Assembly (NCBI GenBank): GCA_015521085.1
Contig: WAOW01000006.1
Span: 220,803-284,802 of the forward strand
Direction: 5' to 3'
Length of the DNA stretch: 64,000 bases
Origin: Candidatus Thermodiscus eudorianus
GTDB lineage: Archaea; Thermoproteota; Thermoprotei_A; Sulfolobales; Acidilobaceae
Part shown: positions 28,616 through 36,898 of the stretch, one piece after another
Layout of the letters: each line of letters begins with the position of its first letter
Numbering within the stretch: the stretch's first letter is position 1
Position numbers and translations under genes: made by a program
The notes under the pieces: generated by a model
What the model was told of the DNA's origin: nothing
Seen by the model: the letters and a program-made list of their open reading frames with translations, nothing else
Databases searched by the model: none

Positions 28616-29734
28616 GCGCTCGGAGCCTCCCCACTAGCAGACTTAGACCTCCACATCCTCGGATAGAGCCCGGGCTCCATTATCACGCGTAGAGGCTTAA
28701 ACGCGATCCCCCTCTCAGCACTCATGACCTCATCGCTCGACATCTCGGCTCTAGCCAGCCCTATTAACTCGCCCTTCAGGGACAGCAGCGCGACGGTATC
28801 ACCCCTCTTTATCCCGCTGTGCAGTCTAGCTACGCCGGGGACCGCGAGCATCGCGCCATGGACTATGCTCTCAACCGCACTATCTCTAACAACCACCTTG
28901 GGCAGATGGCATATAGAATACTCTCCTGGCAGTACGTATTTCCTAAGCAGGTCCTCCTTTGACTCCTCCCTATACCTTAGCAGGGCCTCGGCGATATGCT
29001 GCATCCAAACTAGGTTGCGGTCCTCGTGGAAGGGTCCTGTGCGTATTCTCCTGAGCTCCCTCATGTGGGCTCCCACGCCTAGCACGAGCCCTATGTCCCA
29101 GCATATCTTTCTCATATAGGTTCCGGCCTCCGACCATATGTGGAGGAGACCGTATTTGCCGGTGTACTCGATTAGATCGATCTTATAGACTCTCTTCTTC
29201 CTGAGAGCCCTCTTCACGCTACTCCTCAATGGTGGCCTCTGGTATATCGTGCCCACGAACTCCCCGATTACCTCTCTAAGCCTATCCTCGTCTACAGGCT
29301 TGTGGAGCTGCATGACACAGATGTACTCCTTGTCACTGTGGATGACGCTGCCCACCACTCTCGTCATGCGCTGTAGAGCTACGGGCAGGACACCTGTAAC
29401 CTTAGGGTATCCCCGCCCTTAACCCCCGCTCAGAGGGTTAACAGGGCTCTAGGGTCCCTCCGTGTCCCGCCCGCTCTACGCCGAACATCCGCTTTATCCA
29501 GGCCACTACTTCATGGCTCGTCGGGCCCGGAGGCTTATCTAGGTTTATCACTCCATACTCTATGTATTTTTCCAAGGGCCTCTCGTAAGGCACGAACCCG
29601 TACTTCGGGTCGGTTGGCTCGTCTATCTTCACAAGCCACTCTCTGTTAAACCCGCAGAATTCGTCGAGAGATCTTATGAACTCCCTTCCCTTAGCAGTCA
29701 CGTCTTCAGCCAAACCCAGACACCAAGGATCCAC
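28612..29734 (-). CDS. cbf5: tRNA/rRNA pseudouridine synthase Cbf5, gene interrupted by a 40-nt intron
   Basis: Catalytic subunit of the archaeal H/ACA RNP. Exon 1 runs 29734-29444 (97 codons, GTG start; [36 protein letters not shown]). Exon 2 runs 29403-28612 ([18 protein letters not shown] onward). Joining them gives 360 residues, a normal length, and restores the catalytic-loop sequence [15 protein letters not shown], where the Asp of the classical GTLDP is replaced by Glu at the position just before Pro. The C-terminus is a PUA domain. Unspliced, the frame stops at TAA three codons after GGTLEP. Introns at this place in cbf5 are known from Aeropyrum and Sulfolobus. The Glu at the catalytic-Asp position deserves checking. 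Confidence 0.92.
29404..29443 (-). other. Archaeal mRNA intron in cbf5 (about 40 nt)
   Basis: Bases between CCC (Pro) and AAG (Lys) break the Cbf5 frame. The inner part TTAACCC...GGGTTAA can form a stem of at least seven pairs, consistent with the bulge-helix-bulge fold cut by the archaeal splicing endonuclease. The exact cut sites are ambiguous by one or two bases because of the repeated CC(C)T around them. Confidence 0.88.
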
Positions 29735-29809
29735 GCGGTGTAACAGGGGCTTTAAGAGGTTTCAACGCCTAGGAGTGTTTGTTTCGAAAGAATGGTAGAC
29801 GGGTTTTAG

Positions 29810-30097
29810 CTATATTGCGGGGGCTGGCTTTACCCTCTCTCTCATGAACTCTGTGAGACCAGCTTTAGCTAGGGCGTCGAGGACTTCCTCGTCGCTAGCC
29901 CCCTTGCTTACCTCTATCTTCTTGTCTAGGGGTTCGATATGATCGATGTTGGCTCTCCTCCTCCTGACCCCGGTCAACTGTTTTGGCCCTGTTATGAGGA
30001 CGTAGTTCTCGTCTATTATGTCTACAATGACGCACTTCCTGCCAGCTTCACGGCCGTATACCTTAACGCAGATCCTGCCCACCTCGATCGCTGCCAT
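29810..30097 (-). CDS. rpl14e: Large-subunit ribosomal protein L14e
   Basis: A 95-residue protein starting [56 protein letters not shown], the full KOW-type L14e core. A component of the archaeal 50S subunit. It is part of the conserved run rpl34e-cmk-rpl14e-cbf5. Confidence 0.97.
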   Translation of the reverse strand: MAAIEVGRICVKVYGREAGRKCVIVDIIDENYVLITGPKQLTGVRRRRANIDHIEPLDKKIEVSKGASDEEVLDALAKAGLTEFMRERVKPAPAI

Positions 30098-30137
30098 TAT
30101 ACCGACACCCTAATCTCGGGGCAGGGGCTGAGCCTAT

Positions 30138-30746
30138 TTAAATGGAATCTCTATCGAGCCTATAGCCTAGCCCCTTTAGCTTGTAGAGGACAAAGGTCTT
30201 TATCACACTATAGACCTCATCGATCCCCAAGACGGAGGTATCAACTATTATATCGAAGGACGAGTGGAGGGTCGTATCGTATCCATAATATCTATCGAAC
30301 CTTTCCCATTGGCTGGCCTCTCTTGCACCAGTCTCTACTATAACATCTGCCATAGGACGCTCTTCTCGCTTGGCAATCCGCTCTACCCGGATAGGGAAGG
30401 GTGCTGTGACTAGAATGCTGACATCTGCTATATCGGATAGAACCCATGCCGCCAGGTGGCTATCTATAACATATCCCCCCTTCGATGCGAGCTCCAACGT
30501 AGTCCTGTCAATAAGCAGGTCTATAGAGGGGTCCCTCTCAGCTAGCCTGCTTAACTCCTCTAGAGACAGCCCCCTTTCCTCGGCCATTCTCCTGAAGATG
30601 CTGCCGGTTGTAGTGTAGCGTAGGCAGAAATCCTGTGAGAGGAGTCGGGCGTAAGTGGACTTCCCGGAGCCCGGTGGACCGGAGACCACTATGACTGGGC
30701 TCTTATTATCGACTCTCGTAGGAGCTCTGCAAGACAATTCGGGCAA
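30138..30746 (-). CDS. cmk: Cytidylate kinase
   Basis: Up to 202 residues. P-loop SGPPGSGKSTYARLL, then the lid and nucleotide-binding parts (YVIDSHLAAWVL, RVERIAKREERP, RYYGYD) of archaeal Cmk-type NMP kinases. It phosphorylates CMP/dCMP with ATP. The frame overlaps rpl34e by 58 bases, so the true start may be a later codon near the P-loop strand; I cannot decide it. Confidence 0.93.
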   Translation of the reverse strand: MPELSCRAPTRVDNKSPVIVVSGPPGSGKSTYARLLSQDFCLRYTTTGSIFRRMAEERGLSLEELSRLAERDPSIDLLIDRTTLELASKGGYVIDSHLAAWVLSDIADVSILVTAPFPIRVERIAKREERPMADVIVETGAREASQWERFDRYYGYDTTLHSSFDIIVDTSVLGIDEVYSVIKTFVLYKLKGLGYRLDRDSI

Positions 30747-30964
30747 AGCACACCACCGTACGGCCTCTCAGGCCTCTTCGAAGACTTGCTGAATTTTCCG
30801 AGCACGCTGGGTCTGAGCCTCGGGACCCCTGCAAGGGGTCTACCGCATCTAGCGCACCTGGCAGGGCCTGGCTTCCTCTTCTCATAGCGGATCACGGTCC
30901 TGCCCCCCGGAGTCCTTTTCTTGGCCCTTCTTAGGCTCCTGCTCCTATAGGCGGGCCTGACCAT
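30689..30964 (-). CDS. rpl34e: Large-subunit ribosomal protein L34e
   Basis: A 91-residue basic protein (MVRPAYRSRSLRRAKKRTPGG) with a zinc site formed by CARCG and CPNC, as in archaeal L34e. Located directly before cmk in the conserved archaeal cluster. Confidence 0.97.
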   Translation of the reverse strand: MVRPAYRSRSLRRAKKRTPGGRTVIRYEKRKPGPARCARCGRPLAGVPRLRPSVLGKFSKSSKRPERPYGGVLCPNCLAELLRESIIRAQS

Positions 30965-31003
30965 GATCCGGCACCCCTTTGGTTGGAGGTGGAACCGGAG
31001 TGA

Positions 31004-31438
31004 TTATAAGAATGTATCCCGGAACACGAGGAACACTAGGATGTAGACTAGGAAGTAGAGTATAGGTGAGAACACGTAGTAGGCGCCATCCCCCTCCATT
31101 GTTAGAGGCGGTAAGTTAAAGGGAGCTGGTATCGCTGGGATATAGAGGAGTACCAGGAGGCTGCCGAGCATATACGCAACCAGCAGCAGTACCATCTTCA
31201 ATATAATGCTCCGAGTGACTATGCGTTTCGCCCTCCTGTACTCGGGCTCGATCGACCTCAGCTTTTTCATAAGCCTCTTACTTGAAGCGGCCTGCTTCCT
31301 TAAGGCCCGGTATTCGGCTATTTTGTCAACCGCTGCCTTCACTCTTTCATAGGGGTATATGCTCCTGTAGAGTGTCGCGGTTGAAAGGGCGAGTACAAGG
31401 GGTATTATCAGGATTAGGAGGGGGTAGGGGTTCAACAC
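31004..31438 (-). CDS. DUF106 / EMC3-YidC-like membrane protein
   Basis: A 144-residue protein with an N-terminal span (about 5-25), a charged cytoplasmic coiled hairpin (YRALRKQAASSKRLMKKLRSIEPEYRRAKR), then spans at about 75-95 and 120-140. This is the layout of archaeal DUF106 (Ylp1), the YidC/Oxa1/Get1-EMC3 superfamily insertase. Its neighbourhood next to secY and adkA is the classical one. Confidence 0.9.
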   Translation of the reverse strand: MLNPYPLLILIIPLVLALSTATLYRSIYPYERVKAAVDKIAEYRALRKQAASSKRLMKKLRSIEPEYRRAKRIVTRSIILKMVLLLVAYMLGSLLVLLYIPAIPAPFNLPPLTMEGDGAYYVFSPILYFLVYILVFLVFRDTFL

Positions 31439-31445
31439 CGCTACC

Positions 31446-32060
<615 letters not shown>

Positions 32061-33428
32061 TCACCCTTCTCCCAGTAGCTTGCGGAGCAGCGGGTAGGTC
32101 TCCAGCGCTCTCTCGTATGATATCATTGTGTAGTACTGGTTAATAATTCCGACAGCGAGCAGTATACCTGTCCCGGTTCCATAGGCGCCGAATATATCGG
32201 CCGCTATGGCGATGGCCGCTACTATCAGGCTTGAGAGGAGGGTCAGCGGGTAGATGTACTTTGCCAGTATGCCCTCCAGTATCCTGGGGTTCCTCCTCAT
32301 GCCAGGGACCTCCATCCCGCTCTTGACGAGCCTCTCGGCCTGGTCTGAGGGGTTTAACCCTGCTAGCTCGACCCACATGTAGCCGAACAATACGGCCATT
32401 ATCGTCCATGAAACCGCGAATACTAGCGTGCGTAGCGGGTCCGATAGAGCCGGGATTATACCTCTCGGGGGCGACACGTAGTGGACCATTGTCGAGTAGT
32501 AGTGGGCCCATTTGCTACCGGGTCCTGCTAGGTTCTGTATTATCCCGTTGAAGAGTTGGAGGTCCGAGACTAGTATGCCTACGAGTAGGATTGGTATGTT
32601 TGTCACATACATGAATTGGAGGGGGACCCTCGTCCTTATACCCCTGAGCCTAGCCGAGGTAACGGGTATCTCTACCCTCATGGCCTGGACATACACTAGG
32701 AACAGTATTATAGCGATTGTAGCCAGCAGGCCTGTTAAGTCCGGATAGCCGTTGGGCCTGGCGATTAATATGAGACTCCTCTCCTTGAGTAAGGCCGGAA
32801 TGAACCCGTAAGTCTCTGCTATTCTGGGCACGTAGCCTAGGAGGCTCCAGAAGACCTGGTATGCTACGCCGGAGAGTATGAAGAGACTTATCGCGCTACC
32901 GATACCCCAGCCCTTCTGGAGCATCTCGTCGAAGAGCTGGACTAGGAATGCGGCGAAGGACAGCTGTGTGATGACTAGTATCTTTGTCGTCCAGCTGGGG
33001 TGTATACCGCTTCCAACCCAGTACTTCTCACCTATCACGTACATGGTTGCCTCGAAGATAGCGAAGAGGATGGCTAGGCTCTTCTGGGCGGCCGTGAACT
33101 TCTTCCTGGCCTCGGGGTCGTTTAAGTCGATATCTATGAGTTTAGCTCCAACCAATACCTGTAGTATCAAGCCGGCAGTGACTATGGGGCCTATGCCCAG
33201 CTCCATCAAGCTGCCAGCGCTGCTGGCGAAGATAATCCTCTGCAGAGAGACACGAGTCTCCGTAGCCTGAGCGGGTATCCCGTAGAGGGGTATGTTCGCC
33301 ATCACAAGATATAGGACCAGTATAATGCCGGTCCAGGCTAGTCTCCTGTAGAGGCTTGGACGGGGCACAGGCTTCTCCACGGTCGGGAACCTATCTGCAA
33401 TGGCTGCTAGAGCATCCAGTACGCCCAC
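32061..33428 (-). CDS. secY: Preprotein translocase subunit SecY
   Basis: A 455-residue protein with ten spans. Family landmarks: the plug/TM2 region (GSLMELGIGPIVTAGLILQ), the cytoplasmic loops with YVQAMRVEIPVTSARLRGIRTRVPLQFMYVTNIPILL, and LVKSGMEVPGMRRNP. It forms the protein-conducting channel. First gene of the secY-adkA-DUF106-rpl34e-cmk-rpl14e-cbf5 run. Confidence 0.97.
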   Translation of the reverse strand: MGVLDALAAIADRFPTVEKPVPRPSLYRRLAWTGIILVLYLVMANIPLYGIPAQATETRVSLQRIIFASSAGSLMELGIGPIVTAGLILQVLVGAKLIDIDLNDPEARKKFTAAQKSLAILFAIFEATMYVIGEKYWVGSGIHPSWTTKILVITQLSFAAFLVQLFDEMLQKGWGIGSAISLFILSGVAYQVFWSLLGYVPRIAETYGFIPALLKERSLILIARPNGYPDLTGLLATIAIILFLVYVQAMRVEIPVTSARLRGIRTRVPLQFMYVTNIPILLVGILVSDLQLFNGIIQNLAGPGSKWAHYYSTMVHYVSPPRGIIPALSDPLRTLVFAVSWTIMAVLFGYMWVELAGLNPSDQAERLVKSGMEVPGMRRNPRILEGILAKYIYPLTLLSSLIVAAIAIAADIFGAYGTGTGILLAVGIINQYYTMISYERALETYPLLRKLLGEG

Positions 33429-33590
33429 ACTACTTCACCGTAGCCCGTTAAGCCAGGCACCAGCCAGCACTCGCCTGTAACATGGCCAGCACTAACAGGT
33501 TAAAAAACTAGGAGACCCCCTAAGTGTGGGATGCAAGGTAAAGGTTTAAGTCCTACAGGAGCGCGGTTGAGATACAAATGGTTGTGTTGG

Positions 33591-33675
33591 GCGGGGGTGC
33601 CCGAGCCTGGCCAAAGGGGTCGGGCTGAGGACCCGATGGCGTAGGCCTGCGCGGGTTCAAATCCCGCCCCCCGCA
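33591..33675 (+). tRNA. tRNA-Leu (anticodon GAG), integration target
   Basis: Class II tRNA with acceptor GCGGGGG/CCCCCGC and encoded CCA at 33676-33678. Anticodon loop CTGAGGA, anticodon GAG. The 5' 27 bases are host sequence and the 3' 58 bases belong to attL, so the gene is reconstituted by the integrated element and remains functional. Confidence 0.96.
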
Positions 33676-33699
33676 CCATAAGGCTAACGCCTTATCATC
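33618..33699 (+). repeat. attL, 82-bp direct repeat
   Basis: Identical over 82 bases to 46129-46210. It contains the tRNA-Leu anticodon arm through 3' end plus 24 flanking bases. Those flanking bases include the perfect inverted repeat ATAAGGC-TAAC-GCCTTAT at 33678-33695, a possible tRNA terminator hairpin or integrase arm site. Confidence 0.95.
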
Positions 33700-33847
33700 T
33701 ACTTCATCTTTGAATGTCTCTAGGATTTTCCTGAAGCTGAGGTGTAGTAAGACCTTCTTACGTTTGGTTACTGGATCGTATGCTTCTATTACGAGATACC
33801 TGTATAGTTTACCGTTTTGTTTAACAGTTTTAACGAATGCATACATG

Positions 33848-33976
33848 TTGAAGCCCTGGTTTGAAGCCTTATCGAGGAAACACTCTATCAAGTCTACGCC
33901 CAAATAACACCACCCCCGCCTGAGGAGACGGCTTCAAAAACGCCCGAGTAACGGGCTTCAAAAAACCTTTGAAGCC
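33848..33976. repeat. Five TTGAAGCC iteron-like motifs next to attL
   Basis: TTGAAGCC occurs at 33848-33855, 33861-33868 and 33969-33976, and its complement GGCTTCAA at 33930-33937 and 33954-33961. The last two copies form the hairpin GGCTTCAAA-AAACC-TTTGAAGCC. The copies straddle the start of intN and a 122-base gap without genes. They may bind a replication initiator or repressor, or act as integrase arm sites. Confidence 0.6.
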
Positions 33977-34025
33977 TAGGCTTGCTGCTGGGTTTCACGC
34001 CCCACCACCCCCAGCTAGTAGCAGG

Positions 34026-34241
34026 CTAGTAGCAGTCTAGTTCCTCGTCTAGGTCGTCGCAGTCGTCAGGGTCTATGTCTTCCCACTCCTCGCAGCTGCT
34101 AACAAAGTAGCAGTCCCACCAGCCATTCCAATCCCTCTCACACTCTTTCTGTAATCTATCATGCTCTTCCTGGCTGCAATCGCAACAGCCAAAGATACCT
34201 TCATCGCTATATTTTTCACGACATACGCATTCTAACGGCAC
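34026..34241 (-). CDS. Small acidic Cys-rich protein
   Basis: 71 residues with 10 Cys (CVC, GCCDC, EC, DC, SC, DDC, LDC) and a strongly Asp/Glu-rich second half. No signal peptide. The Cys spacing could hold zinc or structural disulfides, the latter common in intracellular proteins of hyperthermophilic crenarchaea and their viruses. No family recognised. It is the last gene of the element's leftmost operon. Confidence 0.65.
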   Translation of the reverse strand: MPLECVCREKYSDEGIFGCCDCSQEEHDRLQKECERDWNGWWDCYFVSSCEEWEDIDPDDCDDLDEELDCY

Positions 34242-34255
34242 CAGTCAGCCACCCC

Positions 34256-34531
34256 CTACCATGTGGGTTTATTTTTAATAATTTTCTCGGCATTTCTCGC
34301 TTGTTTAACCCAGTCCTTGCGATTACTGCACTTCTTACCCTCACACCATGCATCGCACTCCAACATATCGAAATCCAAGTCAACCAGTGGGCTAGACTTC
34401 GACACGAAAAACCGCATTATCGTGTAGGCTATTAGAGTCCACTTGTCAGCAGGCATATCTGCGTTAATAGTAATCCGCCTCTCCTTGTCATCACTATATC
34501 CACGACAAGTAATCCTAACTCTAACCATCAC
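34256..34531 (-). CDS. Hypothetical element protein
   Basis: 91 residues, with a beta-rich N-terminus (VRVRITCRGYSDDKERRITINADMP) and a Cys-containing C-terminal part (CDAWCEGKKC). It ends one base before the next gene upstream, showing tight operon packing. Function unknown; the N-terminal half resembles that of its neighbour at 34532 in strand layout. Confidence 0.6.
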   Translation of the reverse strand: MMVRVRITCRGYSDDKERRITINADMPADKWTLIAYTIMRFFVSKSSPLVDLDFDMLECDAWCEGKKCSNRKDWVKQARNAEKIIKNKPTW

Positions 34532-34780
34532 TCAACCACCCCTACCAACGTAAATCTTTACTTTCTCTAACCTAATTACATCTAATTTATTAATTAGACG
34601 CTCAGGATTACTGGTAATAACTGTCACTGCGAAGCCGTCTAAATCAGCGTCATGCACTATTATCTTCTTTGCGTGTTTTAGTACAGCGAATAGCAATCTA
34701 CCAATATCCGCGTAGGGTAGTGGTTCCTCGGGGTCCCACCGCCACGCCGCGCTAATGTAAACCCTAGCCATCACGTTCAC
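34532..34780 (-). CDS. Hypothetical element protein
   Basis: 82 residues (MNVMARVYISAAWRWDPEEPLPYADIGRLLFAVLKHAKKII). A small alpha/beta protein without a recognised motif. It overlaps the methylase gene by four bases (ATGA) and abuts the next gene. The likely start may be the inner ATG (MARVYIS). Confidence 0.6.
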   Translation of the reverse strand: MNVMARVYISAAWRWDPEEPLPYADIGRLLFAVLKHAKKIIVHDADLDGFAVTVITSNPERLINKLDVIRLEKVKIYVGRGG

Positions 34781-35337
34781 CCCCTCTCAAGGATTCCAAA
34801 CCATGTGGGGCGTGGCATCTTGCTTAGCCTGCTCCAACCCTGGAACCAGGTTTCCGCAATTACTCGGTAGCCGTACGGTATAGTCTTCCAGAAGAAGTGG
34901 ACCAATAATGGAACATTGAAGTGTTCAGACGCCTTAAGCGCCTCGTACATACAGAGCGCTATGCTGCCGTTATCCCTGTAGTGGCCTCGTTTCTCCCAGC
35001 CCCTATTGTATGGGCTGAATGGTGGGTCCACAACCACTAGATCGAATGCCTCGGACTCAAGTCCGACACGTTTCCAGTGCTCGCAGCTCTTCTCATAGAA
35101 CATGTATGGCTTTACTATCCAGTTCAACAGTCTAATATCAAATGCATAGACGCGTACCCTGCTCCGTATACTGTAATAAAATATGCCCTGGCCATATGTT
35201 AGGTCCAACACTTTTAGAGGCTCGAATGGCTTGAGTAGCCCAGCCTCATTCAGTAAATCCCTAACAATGCAGCTAGACGGATAAGCCGCGCAGGGGCCGC
35301 CTTTCCGCTGGACCTCAACCTGGTGGATTACCTGCAT
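34777..35337 (-). CDS. DNA amino-methyltransferase-like protein
   Basis: 186 residues. SAM-binding motif I VLDLTYGQGIF at 43-53 and catalytic motif IV DPPF at about 104-107 (VVVDPPFSPYNRGW), the pattern of N6-adenine/N4-cytosine methylases. Short for a full methylase, with no obvious target recognition domain. No cognate endonuclease is certain, although a PD-(D/E)XK-like gene lies just upstream. It could modify element DNA to escape host restriction. Confidence 0.78.
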   Translation of the reverse strand: MQVIHQVEVQRKGGPCAAYPSSCIVRDLLNEAGLLKPFEPLKVLDLTYGQGIFYYSIRSRVRVYAFDIRLLNWIVKPYMFYEKSCEHWKRVGLESEAFDLVVVDPPFSPYNRGWEKRGHYRDNGSIALCMYEALKASEHFNVPLLVHFFWKTIPYGYRVIAETWFQGWSRLSKMPRPTWFGILERG

Positions 35338-35340
35338 GGT

Positions 35341-35472
35341 TCACCCCCTCACAGGCCCCCTAACAACCACTTGACCATCTATGGCTGCCTTTGCCGTTAG
35401 CCAGTTGAGGAATGGGATTGGGCCAGTCTTCCAGTCTGGCTTGTAGAGTGCCACTTCTGTATCGGTAGGCAT
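35341..35472 (-). CDS. Short frame overlapping the 3' end of the nuclease-like gene
   Basis: A 43-codon frame from ATG 35472 (MPTDTEVALYKPDWKTGPIP...) to TGA three bases before the methylase start. Its codon use looks more natural than the annotated frame of the overlapping gene. It may be the genuine C-terminus of the nuclease-like protein, reached by a frameshift, or a small coupled gene. Confidence 0.45.
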   Translation of the reverse strand: MPTDTEVALYKPDWKTGPIPFLNWLTAKAAIDGQVVVRGPVRG

Positions 35473-35924
35473 CTGTGCGGTCGTTCATCCTCGTATAGTT
35501 TGCCTGGCTTTGCCAGGCTTGTAAGGAACTTTGTTATCGGGGCCCATAGTATGCGGCTCTGAGTCTCTAAAACATAGGCTACCCAAGTCCTATCCTGTAG
35601 CCTGTGCTTGTATGCCTTGTCGATCTTCCACTCTCCCACACAATAGCCCAGGCCCTTCTTAGGCCTCTTATCATAGTCGAGGCCCGTGACCTCGACATAA
35701 GCAAGTGGCAAACCGTTAAAGTATATCGTGATGTCGAAGGCTTCCCCAGCACCCCGATAAGAACGCGGAATATACTCAGAACTCCCCGCGCCCAACCCAG
35801 AAAGCCGTGGCTCAAACACAGGCGGCAGATACACTTTAAGAAATAATAATACGAAGTGCTCCCTAGCATTGGATTTAACCCAATCAGCATTATACCGTTG
35901 CTTGAGTTCGTCCACGCTAAGCAC
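35397..35924 (-). CDS. PD-(D/E)XK-like nuclease candidate, possible C-terminal frameshift
   Basis: 175 residues. The region AFDITIYFNGLPLAYVEVTGL resembles the Asp...Glu-X-X core of PD-(D/E)XK enzymes, but the usual Lys is replaced (EVT). The last 30 residues (DERPHRCLPIQKWHSTSQTG) look out of frame, whereas an overlapping frame continues with a more protein-like sequence to 35341. This suggests a frameshift in the gene or in the sequence. Confidence 0.6.
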   Translation of the reverse strand: MLSVDELKQRYNADWVKSNAREHFVLLFLKVYLPPVFEPRLSGLGAGSSEYIPRSYRGAGEAFDITIYFNGLPLAYVEVTGLDYDKRPKKGLGYCVGEWKIDKAYKHRLQDRTWVAYVLETQSRILWAPITKFLTSLAKPGKLYEDERPHRCLPIQKWHSTSQTGRLAQSHSSTG

Positions 35925-35926
35925 GG

Positions 35927-36100
35927 CTAGTACACCCGTACGCGGCGGGTGATGTAGATCTTGTTTCGGCCTGAGAGCTCTGCAATGTAGCGTGATAGTG
36001 CTTCGCGTATCAGCTGCGACTTACTCTTACCATACTCCCTGGCATAGTTTTCCAGGATCTCGATAGTGAGCTCATCCGCCTTGAACGATACAACCCTCAT
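35927..36100 (-). CDS. Ribbon-helix-helix (CopG-type) regulator
   Basis: 57 residues from ATG 36100 (MRVVSFKADELTIEILENYAREYGKSKSQLIREALSRYI). A beta strand followed by two helices is the classical RHH DNA-binding fold, working as a dimer. The ATG overlaps the stop of the upstream nuclease (ATGA). The longer frame upstream is just the tail of that gene in another phase. Confidence 0.85.
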   Translation of the reverse strand: MRVVSFKADELTIEILENYAREYGKSKSQLIREALSRYIAELSGRNKIYITRRVRVY

Positions 36101-36717
36101 AGCTCGACCACCTTGACGAAGTCGTCTATCCTTGATGTTGCTTGCGGCCACTTGCCGCGAAGCCAGTCAACTACCCTAGCTGTTATGACAATGTCTCCCG
36201 GGTTCTTCACGTAGTAATCGACCTCAAAGGCGTCCTTTAGATTCAAGATCGCTAGTAATGTTACCGGGGCATTGTAGAGCCATGCGTAGAGCTCTGATCT
36301 AGTGAACCATTCAGGTGGATATCCGCCGCTTCTCCTGGTAGTCTTCAACTCGACTGGGACAAGTCTCTGGTCGTACGGAATCATTCCATCAGCGTTGCCG
36401 CAGACAACCACATACGGGTGTCTGTCGTCGCGTACCCATCTATCCCTGACGCGTTCATCAAGTTCCTCGACGATCCACGGCTTAAGCTGGATCCTCTTAC
36501 AGACGGGATCCGCCTTGAAGACGACGCTAGCCAAGCCCCTATGAACTAGTTCCCCGATCAACACGAATTCATTGTTGAGTATCGACTCTGGGATACCCTT
36601 CTCTTCGAGGGCAACCCATACAGGCCTATCCAAGTGATGCGCATATATCACATCGTAATTCCTACGCTCGTACTGCTTTACGAGCTCCTTGATAGAATCA
36701 AGGATACGCGCTACCAC
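36097..36717 (-). CDS. Cas4/RecB-like PD-(D/E)XK nuclease without the Fe-S cysteines
   Basis: About 205 residues from GTG 36717. It contains GELVHRGL, GNADGMIPYD and PVELKTTR, i.e. the His, Asp and Glu-X-Lys of the Cas4/RecB nuclease core. Cas4 proteins carry four Cys for a [4Fe-4S] cluster; only two isolated Cys are present here, so the cluster is absent. GTG 36717 overlaps the stop of the 57-aa gene upstream, and GGGGGTGA lies seven bases before it, so the longer frame from 36774 is less likely. Role in element replication or recombination inferred. Confidence 0.8.
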   Translation of the reverse strand: MVARILDSIKELVKQYERRNYDVIYAHHLDRPVWVALEEKGIPESILNNEFVLIGELVHRGLASVVFKADPVCKRIQLKPWIVEELDERVRDRWVRDDRHPYVVVCGNADGMIPYDQRLVPVELKTTRRSGGYPPEWFTRSELYAWLYNAPVTLLAILNLKDAFEVDYYVKNPGDIVITARVVDWLRGKWPQATSRIDDFVKVVEL

Positions 36718-36884
36718 TTTGTCTTCACCCCCACTGGCTTCTTTTTTCTCGGCTGGATCTCGTACGGCTGGCATTCGGCGTAAGGCAGATCGAGATACTC
36801 CTTTGAGATGTACTCGGCTTGCCTGATGTCCCGGGCGACAACGATCCTCTGCTCCCGCTTATTCCGACACCTAAACCAGGGCAT
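36711..36884 (-). CDS. Small basic hypothetical protein (57 aa)
   Basis: Starts MPWFRCRNKREQRIVVARDI and ends PRKKKPVGVKTKW. Although short, it is well packed: it starts 15 bases after its upstream neighbour and its stop overlaps the GTG of the nuclease. It is basic and possibly nucleic-acid binding. Function unknown. Confidence 0.55.
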   Translation of the reverse strand: MPWFRCRNKREQRIVVARDIRQAEYISKEYLDLPYAECQPYEIQPRKKKPVGVKTKW

Positions 36885-36898
36885 CACGAATCACCTAG

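Larger units (their letters stand above)
33553..33903 (-). pseudogene. intN: N-terminal fragment of the SSV-type integrase
   Basis: The frame starts at TTG 33903 (GGTGGTG upstream; ATG 33846 is an alternative), encodes an N-terminal domain (YAFVKTVKQNGKLYRYLVIEAY) with the feel of the SSV1 integrase N-domain, and enters attL at codon 69 in the frame CGGRDLNPRRPTPSGPQPD. After the att repeat it continues only into tRNA antisense sequence and stops at 33553. At the right end the same att frame continues into the catalytic fragment. Joining 33903-33661 to 46171-45326 gives 362 codons without a break. It is inactivated by integration and restored on excision. Confidence 0.9.
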
